NCBI GenBank assembly: GCA_031376385.1
Contig: JANMDQ010000027.1
Coordinates: 1 to 64,000 of the forward strand
Length of the DNA stretch: 64,000 bases
From: Aquisediminimonas sp031376385
GTDB lineage: Bacteria > Pseudomonadota > Alphaproteobacteria > Sphingomonadales > Sphingomonadaceae
Direction: 5' to 3'
A program made the translations under genes and the position numbers. The notes beneath the pieces were generated by a model. That model was not told where the DNA came from. It was given only the letters and a program-made list of their open reading frames with translations, and searched no databases. Of this stretch, positions 44,180 through 52,052 are shown piece after piece (the first letter of the stretch is position 1; each line of letters begins with the position of its first letter).

Positions 44180-44341
44180 ATGACTATTTATGCAGGATTG
44201 GACGTATCTGACAAGACTACGCATGTGTGTGTGGTTGATGTCGAGGGCACGGTGCTGCGCCGCGATGTGGTGGCGACCGACCCGGATGTTTTGTCAAAGT
44301 GGCTGGGCAAGCATTGTCCGGAGCAGTTCCGGGGACACTAG
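44180..44341 (+). pseudogene. IS110-family transposase, 5' fragment
   Basis: After GGAGGAGAG, ATG 44180 opens MTIYAGLDVSDKTTHVCVVD, the N-terminal DEDD domain start of IS110 transposases, and continues through WLGKHCPEQ at residue 49. The frame then runs into the inverted REP cluster and stops (FRGH, TAG at 44339). The remaining 250 or more codons are gone, so it is a truncated remnant broken by the repeats. Confidence 0.85.
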
Positions 44342-44400
44342 AAGTTCCGGGGACACTATAGAAGTTCCGGGGAGAAGTTCCGGGGACACTATACTAATTA
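44325..44400 (-). repeat. REP cluster, middle (inverted copies)
   Basis: Four AGTTCCGGGGA units in the orientation opposite to the outer clusters, ending ACACTATACTAATTA at 44400. One unit lacks the ACACTA part. It interrupts the IS110 fragment and precedes the RAYT gene. Confidence 0.9.
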
Positions 44401-44433
44401 GACAAGTTCATCCTTCCCCGCTATGGCTACAGC

Positions 44434-45117
44434 ATGGCTCGTCTGTCGCGTATCGTCATCCCGCAGGTTCCGCATCATGTTACGCAGCGGGGCAATCGGC
44501 GGCTGCCCATTTTCTTCGGGGATGATGACCGGCGCGATTATCTGGCGCTCGTGGCGGAGGCGTGTGCGGCGCATGGCACAACTTGTCTGGCGTGGTGCCT
44601 CATGGACAATCACATCCACCTGATCCTTGTGCCCGCAAACGAGGACGGGTTACGTGCAACACTCGCAGAGGCGCATCGGCGCTATTCGCGCGACATCAAT
44701 TTCCGCGAGGGTTGGCGCGGCTATTTGTTTCAGGGGCGATTTGCCAGCTATCCCATGGATGACGGCCATTTGATGGCGGCGGTCCGCTATGTTGAGAATA
44801 ATCCGGTGGCCGCTCAGATGGTGGCGGAGGCGGCGGAGTGGGCATGGTCGAGCGCACGGTCACATCAGGCGGGCAAGCGCGCGACGGGCGACCCGTTGAC
44901 CGACGTAAAGGCGTTGGGGCGGTTCGTGCGAAATTGGCGCGCGTTCCTCAAAATTGGGGCGGAGGCTATGGATGATATGGCGACGATTGATCAGATCGAA
45001 GCGCGCATGCGCACTGGCCGCCCGCTGGCATCACCCGATTGGATTGCCGACGCAGAGGCAGCGATTGGCCGAATGCTCGGACCGGCCAAGCGCGGACCTA
45101 AATCAAAACGCAAATGA
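44434..45117 (+). CDS. REP-associated tyrosine transposase (RAYT, Y1/HUH family)
   Basis: A 227-residue Y1-type transposase of the RAYT group. It begins MARLSRIVIPQVPHHVTQRGNR, the usual RAYT start, and carries the HUH metal site in LMDNHIHLIL, FQGRFASYP, and the RYVENNPVAA segment of the nuclease domain. RAYTs bind and cut single-stranded REP hairpins and are thought to spread them. The gene lies between inverted and direct REP clusters, the arrangement expected for its own substrate. The frame is intact. Confidence 0.9.
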   Translation: MARLSRIVIPQVPHHVTQRGNRRLPIFFGDDDRRDYLALVAEACAAHGTTCLAWCLMDNHIHLILVPANEDGLRATLAEAHRRYSRDINFREGWRGYLFQGRFASYPMDDGHLMAAVRYVENNPVAAQMVAEAAEWAWSSARSHQAGKRATGDPLTDVKALGRFVRNWRAFLKIGAEAMDDMATIDQIEARMRTGRPLASPDWIADAEAAIGRMLGPAKRGPKSKRK

Positions 45118-45125
45118 GCAGTGGA

Positions 45126-45193
45126 TAATTAGTATAGTGTCCCCGGAATTGCATATAGTGTCCCCGGAATTGCATAGTGTCCCCGGAATTGCA
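45126..45193 (+). repeat. REP cluster, right (three direct copies)
   Basis: Three copies of a GTGTCCCCGGAATTGCA unit following TAATTAGTATA. The first 23 bases match the left cluster; the units differ in reading GGAATTGCA where the left has GGAACTCTC. The cluster ends one base before the amidase-like fragment. Confidence 0.9.
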
Positions 45194-45235
45194 GCGATCG
45201 ATATCCACTTCGCCCAGTGCACGGCTTCGCGCTGA
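45194..45235 (+). pseudogene. diverged duplicate of the amidase 3' end
   Basis: These 42 bases align to 43317-43358, the last codons of the amidase, with 8 differences, nearly all at third codon positions (IDIHFAQ then TASR and stop, with one Arg to Cys change). The TGA here is 1 base from the stop of the converging antiporter gene, so this looks like the older junction, now cut off by the island. Confidence 0.8.
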
Positions 45236-45236
45236 C

Positions 45237-46439
45237 TTAGCCCACCTTGGATCTCAGCTCCGCAAGCGCGCGCAGTTTGGGCGTGACGACCGGGATGGTA
45301 AGCATTGTGCTCATCACCGCCATCAGCAGCAACGCTGTGAAGGTTTCATTGGTGATGATCTGTTTGTCGAGCAGGATATTGGCGAAGATGATCATGATGA
45401 GGGCCTTGGTCTGCAGGAGCCAGCCGATCAGTGAGGCCTCACCGGCCTGCCAGTTCAAGATACGCCCCGCAATCTGAAGCCCGACCAGCTTGCCTGCGAC
45501 TGAGACGAAAAGAAGCAGCAGGGCCGCAGCGAAGACCGTCACCCCGCCCATATCAAAATTCGTGCGCAGGCCTGTGCTGAGGAAAAACACAGGCATCACG
45601 GCCAGCAAGATCGTCTGGCGAAACCGGTCCATACGGTCCTGGTCAAACCAGCGCGCCTCAGTAACAGCCCCTGCCAGAAACGCGCCGACCATATAATGGA
45701 GCCCGGCCCAATCGGCGAGCAGCCCGCAACTGATCAGCCAGATTAAGCTGACAAACCAGCGGTCATTCTCTGCGAGGCGCGGCATGGCCTTTCGGTAGAG
45801 AGCGGCTGCCACACCAAACACGATCAGAAACGCGCCCTGGCGGCCGATGCGCTCCCAATCCAGCAGGATGAGCGCAAGGACGCCCCAGATCGCGATGTCA
45901 TCCAGACTGGCATAGCGAAGGATCCGTTGACCAAGGGGTTGGCGTAAAATCTCAAGCTTTTCGAGCAGGAGAACTAGGATGGGTAGAGCCGTGACGGCGC
46001 AGGCCATGCCGATGCCGACAACGAATTGCCACTGCGCGCCCTTGGCACCAATCCAATTGCCCCCGAACATAAGGAGGAGAATGGCTGCTGCACTGCCAAA
46101 CGCCAGCGGCACGATCAGCGCCATGCCAGACGTCACCCCGGTTTCGCGCCGCCGCAACCATGCTTCACTCACATCCAGTTCAATGCCAGCCACCCACACG
46201 AAAATCATGACTGCCCACCAAGCGATAGCATTCAGGCCTGTGATCGTCTGCGCATTGAACACAAAGCTGTAATAATCGGGGAAGGCCGCACCCATGACAC
46301 CGGGGCCAAGCAGGATGCCGCAAATGATCTGAACCACGACCAGCGGCGCATAAAACTCCGTCTGGCCCAGCCTCCAGATGAAATAAGGCACCGTGAAAAT
46401 CAGCAGCATTGCGATGAGGAAAATTTCGGTCTGGGTCAC
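45237..46439 (-). CDS. CPA2-type cation:proton antiporter
   Basis: A 400-residue protein with about twelve membrane helices of the Na+/H+ exchanger (CPA2/KefB-like) fold. Family segments include VVVQIICGILLGPGVMG, the GMACAVTALPILVLLLEKL helix, LRYASLDDIAIWGVLALIL with the paired Asp of the ion site, and AVMPVFFLSTGLRTNF. There is no C-terminal TrkA-N domain, so it is not a full Kef channel. The ion could be Na+ or K+. It converges on the amidase gene. Confidence 0.87.
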   Translation of the reverse strand: MTQTEIFLIAMLLIFTVPYFIWRLGQTEFYAPLVVVQIICGILLGPGVMGAAFPDYYSFVFNAQTITGLNAIAWWAVMIFVWVAGIELDVSEAWLRRRETGVTSGMALIVPLAFGSAAAILLLMFGGNWIGAKGAQWQFVVGIGMACAVTALPILVLLLEKLEILRQPLGQRILRYASLDDIAIWGVLALILLDWERIGRQGAFLIVFGVAAALYRKAMPRLAENDRWFVSLIWLISCGLLADWAGLHYMVGAFLAGAVTEARWFDQDRMDRFRQTILLAVMPVFFLSTGLRTNFDMGGVTVFAAALLLLFVSVAGKLVGLQIAGRILNWQAGEASLIGWLLQTKALIMIIFANILLDKQIITNETFTALLLMAVMSTMLTIPVVTPKLRALAELRSKVG

Positions 46440-46564
46440 GTCATGCTCGGCTGTAATCGATTGCTGTCGCTCGATATCCGCTGACGCAGTTGAATGATAG
46501 CCTCTGCCTCAAATCTGATGGGGTCTGGAATGAATGTGAGGTGCGCATGAAGGCATCTGGTGAG

Positions 46565-46593
46565 TTGACAAAACGTATTTGTTCATCTAATGT
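46565..46593 (+). promoter_or_regulatory. candidate sigma-70 promoter upstream of mrcA
   Basis: TTGACA (46565-46570), a 17-bp spacer and TAATGT (46588-46593). The -35 is perfect, the -10 is weak. If used it would give a leader of about 400 bases including the conserved blocks. Confidence 0.4.
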
Positions 46594-46761
46594 TCACAAA
46601 GCTCTTTGAAAACCCTGCCGCCCTGTGTAGCAGACTGTGAATGATTGATCCGCGCCACAGCGCGCGGAATATCGCGTCTGATGAACGGATCCATATCCGC
46701 CCGAAAGGCGCGCCGTGCTGTAACCTTGTTCAGGTTGGAGAAGGGAAGTCGTGTTGAAGCG

Positions 46762-46791
46762 TTTCAGGTGTCAACCATGTGTCAACTTTGG
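46762..46791 (+). promoter_or_regulatory. tandem TGTCA motif, copy 2 (upstream of mrcA)
   Basis: Identical over 30 bp to 24958-24987 upstream of map, with TGTCA half-sites at 46769-46773 and 46780-46784. It lies 224 bases before the proposed mrcA start. Confidence 0.6.
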
Positions 46792-46799
46792 AAAATTTC

Positions 46800-46855
46800 G
46801 GTGTAGGGAAATGATGGCAAACAGGCTCCACTTGTTGAGAGTTCTGCCGTTTTTC
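46800..46855 (+). repeat. dispersed leader block, copy 2
   Basis: Shares GGTGTAGGGAAA, ACAGGCTCCACTTGTTGA and GCCGTTTTT, in that order and spacing, with 25042-25096 before map. Only 8 bases separate it from the TGTCA motif here. Confidence 0.65.
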
Positions 46856-47015
46856 CGCGTCGTCGTGGCCAACCATGATTTGGACCCTCGCAAGCGACAG
46901 AACTGGCAGCGCCTTCGCTCTTAAGGAGGACAGGCGGCGGTGCAGGGTTCAACTTCTCAATCCAGCTTACGCCCTCTGGCAATGCGGGCCAAAGCTGGCT
47001 AGACGCGGTCGCAGT

Positions 47016-49562
47016 ATGGAAGACGCGTCAGAACCAACAAGTATGAAACTCAGCCTGCGCCGCCGCACCAGTGGTGTTCGCGCGTGGTTTGATGAAAATT
47101 GGCACCGCAAATGGGTGCGCTTGCTGACCTATGCCATCGGTTTGGCGCTGTTTGCCTGGTTCATGCTGTGGTTGCTTGTCGCGCGTAATTTGCCTTCGGT
47201 GGATCAGCTGAAGACGTATCAGCCGCTGTTGCCCAGCTATGTGCGGTCCATTGATGGCACGCCTGTGCAAAGTTTCGCCCGCGAACGGCGGGTGCAATTG
47301 CGATTCGAGGAATATCCAACTCTGCTCGTCCGTGCGTTTCTGGCCGCAGAGGATAAGACCTTTTTTGAACATGGCGGGTTGGATTATCCCGGCCTTGCAG
47401 GCGCGGTGTTTGACTATGTGCTCAAGCTTGGATCGGGCGAACGCGCCAAGGGTGGGTCCACCATCACGCAGCAAGTGGCAAAGAATCTGCTGCTCGGCGA
47501 TGAATATTCGGTCACGCGTAAGCTGAAAGAAGCGATCCTCGCGCGGCGGATTGAGTCTGTTTTGACTAAGCAGCAGATTATTGAAATCTACTTGAATGAA
47601 ATTGCGCTGGGCCGGAACAGCTTTGGCGTGCAGGCCGCGTCGCGCGCTTATTTCAACAAGGATGTGAACGAGCTGAGCCTCAACGAAATGGCGTATATCG
47701 CGATCCTGCCCAAAGGCCCATCCAATTATCGCCCCGAGCGCTTTTATGACCGAGCGATTGGTCGGCGCAATTGGGTGCTTCAAGGCATGGCGGACAATGA
47801 ATTTGTAACGGAGAATGAGGCGAATGCCGCCAAGGCGCTTCCGCTGGGCACTGTGCCGCGTGTCAGCGTCGCTCAGGATGATGTCGGCGGCTATTTCGTC
47901 GAGGAAGTGCGCCGCGAATTGATCCAGCGCTTTGGCGAAAACCCTGATAATGGGCGCAATCCTTACAGTGTGTACGGCGGTGGCCTATGGGTGCGCACGT
48001 CGCTCGACACGACGCTGCAAGATCATACTGCCAAAGCGCTGCGTGACGGCCTGATGCGCTATGATGGCGGACGCGGGTGGACGGGGCCTATCGCCACGAT
48101 TGAAGCAGGCGAAGGCTGGCAACCGCGCTTGGCCGCGAAGAACCTTGGCGGCGGTTATCCTGATTGGCGCGCCGCAGTTGTACTGTCTAAATCGACCACC
48201 GCAGCGGTTATTGGGTTTGCGGACGGCAAAACGGCGGGCATGCCCGCGTGGGGCGCGACGATGCCAAAGCGGCGGACCAATCAATCTGCCTTTTCCGCGA
48301 TGGCACCCGGCGACATCATTGTTGTGAAGAATGAGGGCGGCAATTGGCTGTTGCGCTCCGTTCCTGAAATTTCCGGCGGGATGGTCGTGCAGAACCCGCA
48401 CACGGGCCGCGTGCTCGCTATGCAAGGCGGGTTTGATGCGCGCATTCAAAGCTATAATCGCGCAACACAGGCTTGGCGGCAGCCGGGGTCAAGCTTCAAA
48501 CCGTTCGTCTATGCTTCGGCCCTTAATCACGGGATGACCCCCGCGTCTATCATCGTCGATGGTCCGTTTTGCGTTTATCAATCCGCCAAACTGGGCCGCA
48601 AATGCTTCAAGAATTTCGGGGGCGGTGGCTCTGGCCCGCAAACAATGCGTTGGGGTCTGGAACAATCTCGTAACTTGATGACGGTACGTGCGGCTTCGGA
48701 AACGGGCATGGATAATGTCGTGAAGCTGGCGAATGCTGCGGGGATCAACAAGCCAAATGAGCTCTATTCACCTGTTCTCGCCATCTCCCTTGGCGCTGGT
48801 GACACCACAGTGATGAAGATGGTCAACGCCTATTCGATATTGTCGCGTAACGGCCGTGATGTGACGCCGACACTCATTGATTTCGTGCAGGATCGGCGCG
48901 GGAAGGTGCGTTACAAGGCGGACAATCGGAAATGCGTGACGTGCAACGCGCCCGATTGGGATGGAAAACTGATGCCGCGCCCCGTGCAAATCACGAAGCA
49001 GGCAATTGACGCGCAGTCATCCTACCAGACCGTCCATATGCTTGAAGGCGTGATCCAGCGCGGCACGGCAACGTCGCTCCTCAAACTCGGACGGCCTATC
49101 TTTGGAAAGACCGGCACCACAACTGGCCCGACAAACGTCTGGTTCGTCGGGGGATCAGCGGATATGACCGCAGGCGTCTATCTGGGTTTTGATCAGCCGC
49201 GTCCCATGGGTGGCTATGCACAGGGCGGCACGCTTGCCGTGCCGATCTTCTATGATTTCGCGTCCAAAGCGATGAAAGATATGCCCGTCATTCCGTTCAA
49301 AGCACCCGACGGCATGCGCATGGTGCGGATTGAGCGTAAGTCAGGCAAGCGTGTGTTTGGTGCGTGGCCAGGCAGAGACCCAAAATCAGCGATCATTTGG
49401 GAAGCGTTCAAGGCTGAAAGCGAACCGCGCCGCACCATCCGGCAGGATGAAATCCCTGCTGCAAAGGCGAAGACTGCGGCCAAACCTGTGGCGGCGCAGA
49501 AAAAGGCCGTGAACCAAGCGCGTGATAATGAATTCTTGCAAAGGGAAGGCGGAATTTACTAA
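47016..49562 (+). CDS. mrcA: penicillin-binding protein 1A
   Basis: PBP1A polymerises and cross-links peptidoglycan. The 848-residue product has a membrane anchor (LLTYAIGLALFAWFMLWLL), the GT51 transglycosylase domain (AAEDKTFFEHGGLD, GGSTITQQVAKNLLL, EIYLNEIALG), an OB-like domain, and the transpeptidase with SSFK in PGSSFKPFVYA, SRN in EQSRNLMTV and KTG in GKTGTT. Either ATG 47016 or ATG 47043 (MKLSLRRRTSG) could be the start. The basic Ala/Lys tail is low complexity. prfB follows 35 bases later. Confidence 0.96.
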   Translation: MEDASEPTSMKLSLRRRTSGVRAWFDENWHRKWVRLLTYAIGLALFAWFMLWLLVARNLPSVDQLKTYQPLLPSYVRSIDGTPVQSFARERRVQLRFEEYPTLLVRAFLAAEDKTFFEHGGLDYPGLAGAVFDYVLKLGSGERAKGGSTITQQVAKNLLLGDEYSVTRKLKEAILARRIESVLTKQQIIEIYLNEIALGRNSFGVQAASRAYFNKDVNELSLNEMAYIAILPKGPSNYRPERFYDRAIGRRNWVLQGMADNEFVTENEANAAKALPLGTVPRVSVAQDDVGGYFVEEVRRELIQRFGENPDNGRNPYSVYGGGLWVRTSLDTTLQDHTAKALRDGLMRYDGGRGWTGPIATIEAGEGWQPRLAAKNLGGGYPDWRAAVVLSKSTTAAVIGFADGKTAGMPAWGATMPKRRTNQSAFSAMAPGDIIVVKNEGGNWLLRSVPEISGGMVVQNPHTGRVLAMQGGFDARIQSYNRATQAWRQPGSSFKPFVYASALNHGMTPASIIVDGPFCVYQSAKLGRKCFKNFGGGGSGPQTMRWGLEQSRNLMTVRAASETGMDNVVKLANAAGINKPNELYSPVLAISLGAGDTTVMKMVNAYSILSRNGRDVTPTLIDFVQDRRGKVRYKADNRKCVTCNAPDWDGKLMPRPVQITKQAIDAQSSYQTVHMLEGVIQRGTATSLLKLGRPIFGKTGTTTGPTNVWFVGGSADMTAGVYLGFDQPRPMGGYAQGGTLAVPIFYDFASKAMKDMPVIPFKAPDGMRMVRIERKSGKRVFGAWPGRDPKSAIIWEAFKAESEPRRTIRQDEIPAAKAKTAAKPVAAQKKAVNQARDNEFLQREGGIY

Positions 49563-49597
49563 CCGCCTGATGAAACACCAGAAATTGGAGACTTACT

Positions 49598-50725
49598 ATG
49601 CGCGCTGAAGCGCAGGCCCATGTTGATCAGATCAACCAGGCGCTCGATTTGGTTCGGCGTTTTCTGGATTGGGACCGTGCGCTCCGCCGTTTGGATGAAC
49701 TGAACGCGCGGGTGGAGGATCAGGCGCTCTGGAATGACCCCAAAGCCGCGCAGGAAGTGATGCGTGAGCGCCGTCGTCTCGACGATGCGATCAATGCTAC
49801 CCGTGCGATTGAGCGGGACTGCAAGGACACAGTTGAGCTGATGGAACTCGCCGATATGGAAGGCGATACTGCACTGGGTGATGAGGCGCTGGCCAGCCTT
49901 GGTGCGCTTGCGGCCAAGGCCGAAGTGGATAAGGTTGCAGCGCTTCTGGCTGGTGAAGCAGACGGCAATGATACTTATATCGAAATCAACGCCGGCGCTG
50001 GCGGCACGGAAAGCCAGGATTGGGCCGAAATGCTTCAACGCATGTATACCCGTTGGGCCGAACGACGGGGCATGAAAGTTGAGATCATTGACTATCACGC
50101 GGGTGAGCAAGCTGGGATTAAATCCGCCACATTGCTGATTAAAGGCGAAAATGCTTATGGTTATGCCAAGACCGAAAGCGGCGTTCACCGGCTCGTTCGC
50201 ATCAGCCCCTATGATAGTAATGCGCGGCGGCACACCAGCTTTTCCAGCGTTTGGGTTTACCCCGTGGTCGATGATAACATCGATATTGAAGTGAATGATG
50301 CGGAACTGCGCATCGATACCTACCGTGCATCCGGCGCCGGGGGGCAGCACATCAACACGACCGACAGCGCAGTGCGGATCACGCATATCCCGTCAGGCAT
50401 TGTCGTGGCCTGTCAGAATCAGCGATCTCAGCATAAGAATAAAGCTGAAGCGATGAGCCAGTTGAAGGCGCGTCTGTATGAAGCTGAACTGCAACGTCGT
50501 GAAGTGGAGGCGAACGCTGTGAACGCCACCAAGTCTGACATTGGCTGGGGCCATCAAATCCGGTCCTATGTGTTGCAGCCCTATCAGTTGGTGAAGGATC
50601 TGCGCACGGGAACCATCTCAACGGCCCCGTCGGACGTGCTTGACGGCGCTCTTGATCCTTTCATGGCGGCTGCGCTATCACAGCGCGTAAGCGGGGAGTC
50701 GGTTGTCGTTGAGGATATTGACTAA
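49598..50725 (+). CDS. prfB: peptide chain release factor 2
   Basis: RF2 reads UGA and UAA stops. The 375-residue product has the GGQ loop in ASGAGGQHINTTD and an SPY tripeptide (RISPYDSNARRHTSF) at the place of the SPF codon-reading motif. The gene reads straight through from ATG 49598, with no in-frame UGA near codon 25, so the programmed +1 frameshift known from many bacteria is absent. GGAGAC lies upstream. It follows mrcA. Confidence 0.96.
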   Translation: MRAEAQAHVDQINQALDLVRRFLDWDRALRRLDELNARVEDQALWNDPKAAQEVMRERRRLDDAINATRAIERDCKDTVELMELADMEGDTALGDEALASLGALAAKAEVDKVAALLAGEADGNDTYIEINAGAGGTESQDWAEMLQRMYTRWAERRGMKVEIIDYHAGEQAGIKSATLLIKGENAYGYAKTESGVHRLVRISPYDSNARRHTSFSSVWVYPVVDDNIDIEVNDAELRIDTYRASGAGGQHINTTDSAVRITHIPSGIVVACQNQRSQHKNKAEAMSQLKARLYEAELQRREVEANAVNATKSDIGWGHQIRSYVLQPYQLVKDLRTGTISTAPSDVLDGALDPFMAAALSQRVSGESVVVEDID

Positions 50726-51448
50726 ATGAAGCTTGCCGCTGTTTTCCTTGCGCTGAGTGTCGGGGCTTGCGACGCGATCCCAGCGGGTTCCCCTGCGCCC
50801 AAAGATGGAGAAGTGCGCAGCACGGATTTCCCAAAAGCTGCTCGGCCCATAGCATCGATTGTCTCTGATCGCTGGTCCACTGAAGAAGCGCGAGACCGTG
50901 TGAATGAAGCTGATGTGGTCATGGCCATTGCAGGCATCACGCCGGGCATGACAGTGGCGGATATTGGGGCAGGGGAGGGCTACTATACCATTCGCCTTTC
51001 CGAACGCGTTGGCCCCACTGGCCGCGTGCTGGCGCAGGATATTTTTCCAGCAGTGCGTGACAAGCTGGCGGAACGGGTGACACGGTATAATCTGGACAAT
51101 GTGAGCGTGAAGCTCGGGCTTCCTGCCGACCCTAAGCTGCCGGGCAACAGTTTTGACCGCATCTTCCTTGTCCATATGTATCACGAAGTCAGTGATCCAT
51201 TCGAGTTTTTGTGGAGGTTGCGGCCCGCTCTTCGCGTAGGTGGCCGCGTGATCATTGTTGACGCAAAACGGCCAACATCATCGCACGGCACGCCGCCGAA
51301 GCTGTTGGATTGTGAGATGAAGGCCGTCGGTTATCGCCGCGTTGATTTTCAGGATATGCCTAAGATTGGCGGATATCTCGCGGCGTTTGAGGCTTCGGGG
51401 AAAAGGCCAGAGCCCGCAAGAATTAAGCCGTGTGAGCAGGACCGGTAA
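50726..51448 (+). CDS. lipoprotein-type class I SAM-dependent methyltransferase
   Basis: A 240-residue methyltransferase. Motif I is VADIGAGEGYYTIRLSERVG, and FDRIFLVHMYHEV is motif IV. Unusually, the N-terminus has a lipobox (LALSVGAC, Cys 15), predicting export and membrane anchoring. SAM is not expected in the periplasm, so the role is puzzling. The start follows the prfB stop directly. Confidence 0.83.
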   Translation: MKLAAVFLALSVGACDAIPAGSPAPKDGEVRSTDFPKAARPIASIVSDRWSTEEARDRVNEADVVMAIAGITPGMTVADIGAGEGYYTIRLSERVGPTGRVLAQDIFPAVRDKLAERVTRYNLDNVSVKLGLPADPKLPGNSFDRIFLVHMYHEVSDPFEFLWRLRPALRVGGRVIIVDAKRPTSSHGTPPKLLDCEMKAVGYRRVDFQDMPKIGGYLAAFEASGKRPEPARIKPCEQDR

Positions 51449-51455
51449 CGCGCGC

Positions 51456-51854
51456 TTAGATCACCCTTAAGCCCCGCATACTCTCCACACCGCCGCGCGT
51501 GACAACAAGATGGTCCTCCAGCTCAATACCCAGCGGTCTGAGAATATCGCACAGGGCCCGCGTCTGGTTGATATCGCTGCGGCTCGGCGTGGCATCTCCG
51601 CTGGGATGATTATGGGCAAGGAGGATCGAGAGGCTGCCTAGATTTAGGGCATCGCATACCAATTGTCTGAACGGCAAGATGATAGACGCTACGGCCCCGC
51701 CAGATGAAATGCGCCGCGCTATCATCTCGCCACGCGCCCCCAAATGAATAATGGCTAAAAGTTCCGCGTCAGCCTTCACCAACCGCGGGAGATAATCACC
51801 GAGCCGGTGTCGGCAGTCGGCGAAGGACGTCGTGAGTATCGGATCAAATTGCAT
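51456..51854 (-). CDS. RadC-like JAB domain protein (short form)
   Basis: A 132-residue protein consisting of little more than the RadC JAB/MPN domain. The zinc site is AHNHPSGDATPSRSD, preceded by SLSILL. Full RadC proteins have an extra helix-hairpin-helix N-terminus, missing here. Despite its name, RadC has no proven repair function. It converges with the methyltransferase gene 7 bases away. Confidence 0.85.
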   Translation of the reverse strand: MQFDPILTTSFADCRHRLGDYLPRLVKADAELLAIIHLGARGEMIARRISSGGAVASIILPFRQLVCDALNLGSLSILLAHNHPSGDATPSRSDINQTRALCDILRPLGIELEDHLVVTRGGVESMRGLRVI

Positions 51855-52052
51855 ATTGCCCCCAAGAACACAGATACGCGACTATTTGTTCCCCTGCCCG
51901 CTCTTGTTGAGAAGAATGGCAGACTTGAGGAAGCAAGCTGCCGCCCCTGCGACTCTCTGTCGAGGCCGACTTGATCCAAAATTGTGTCACTCCTCTCCAT
52001 TTCGCTTGCGAACAGGCATAGCGCGGTTAGGAGAAGGCGTTACAGGAGTCCC

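Larger units (their letters stand above)
43412..45193. mobile_element. composite RAYT/REP island with cargo gene and IS110 fragment
   Basis: About 1.8 kb inserted at the end of the amidase gene. In order: three direct GTGTCCCCGGAA motifs, a leftward cargo gene, a single motif, the 5' end of an IS110 transposase, inverted motifs, the RAYT gene, and three more direct motifs. A 23-bp end sequence (TAATTAGTATAG + TGTCCCCGGAA) occurs at 43412, inverted at 44378-44400, and at 45126. Confidence 0.8.
46440..47015. other. 576-bp upstream region of mrcA
   Basis: No gene is supported. It holds a candidate promoter (46565-46593), the tandem TGTCA motif (46762-46791) and a second conserved block (46800-46855) shared with the map leader. 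The in-frame extension from 46875 is not family-like. Confidence 0.6.

Noticed and set aside
43412..45193. REP clusters as a possible CRISPR array
   Set aside because: Units are short, spacers are absent or only a few bases, orientations are mixed and no cas gene is present.
46875..47015. 47-codon N-terminal extension of mrcA
   Set aside because: PBP1A normally starts shortly before its membrane anchor; the extension has no family resemblance.
50200..50230. SPY instead of SPF in RF2 as evidence of stop-codon reassignment
   Set aside because: Many alphaproteobacterial RF2 proteins are expected to carry Tyr here, and genes in this window use TGA, TAA and TAG as ordinary stops.
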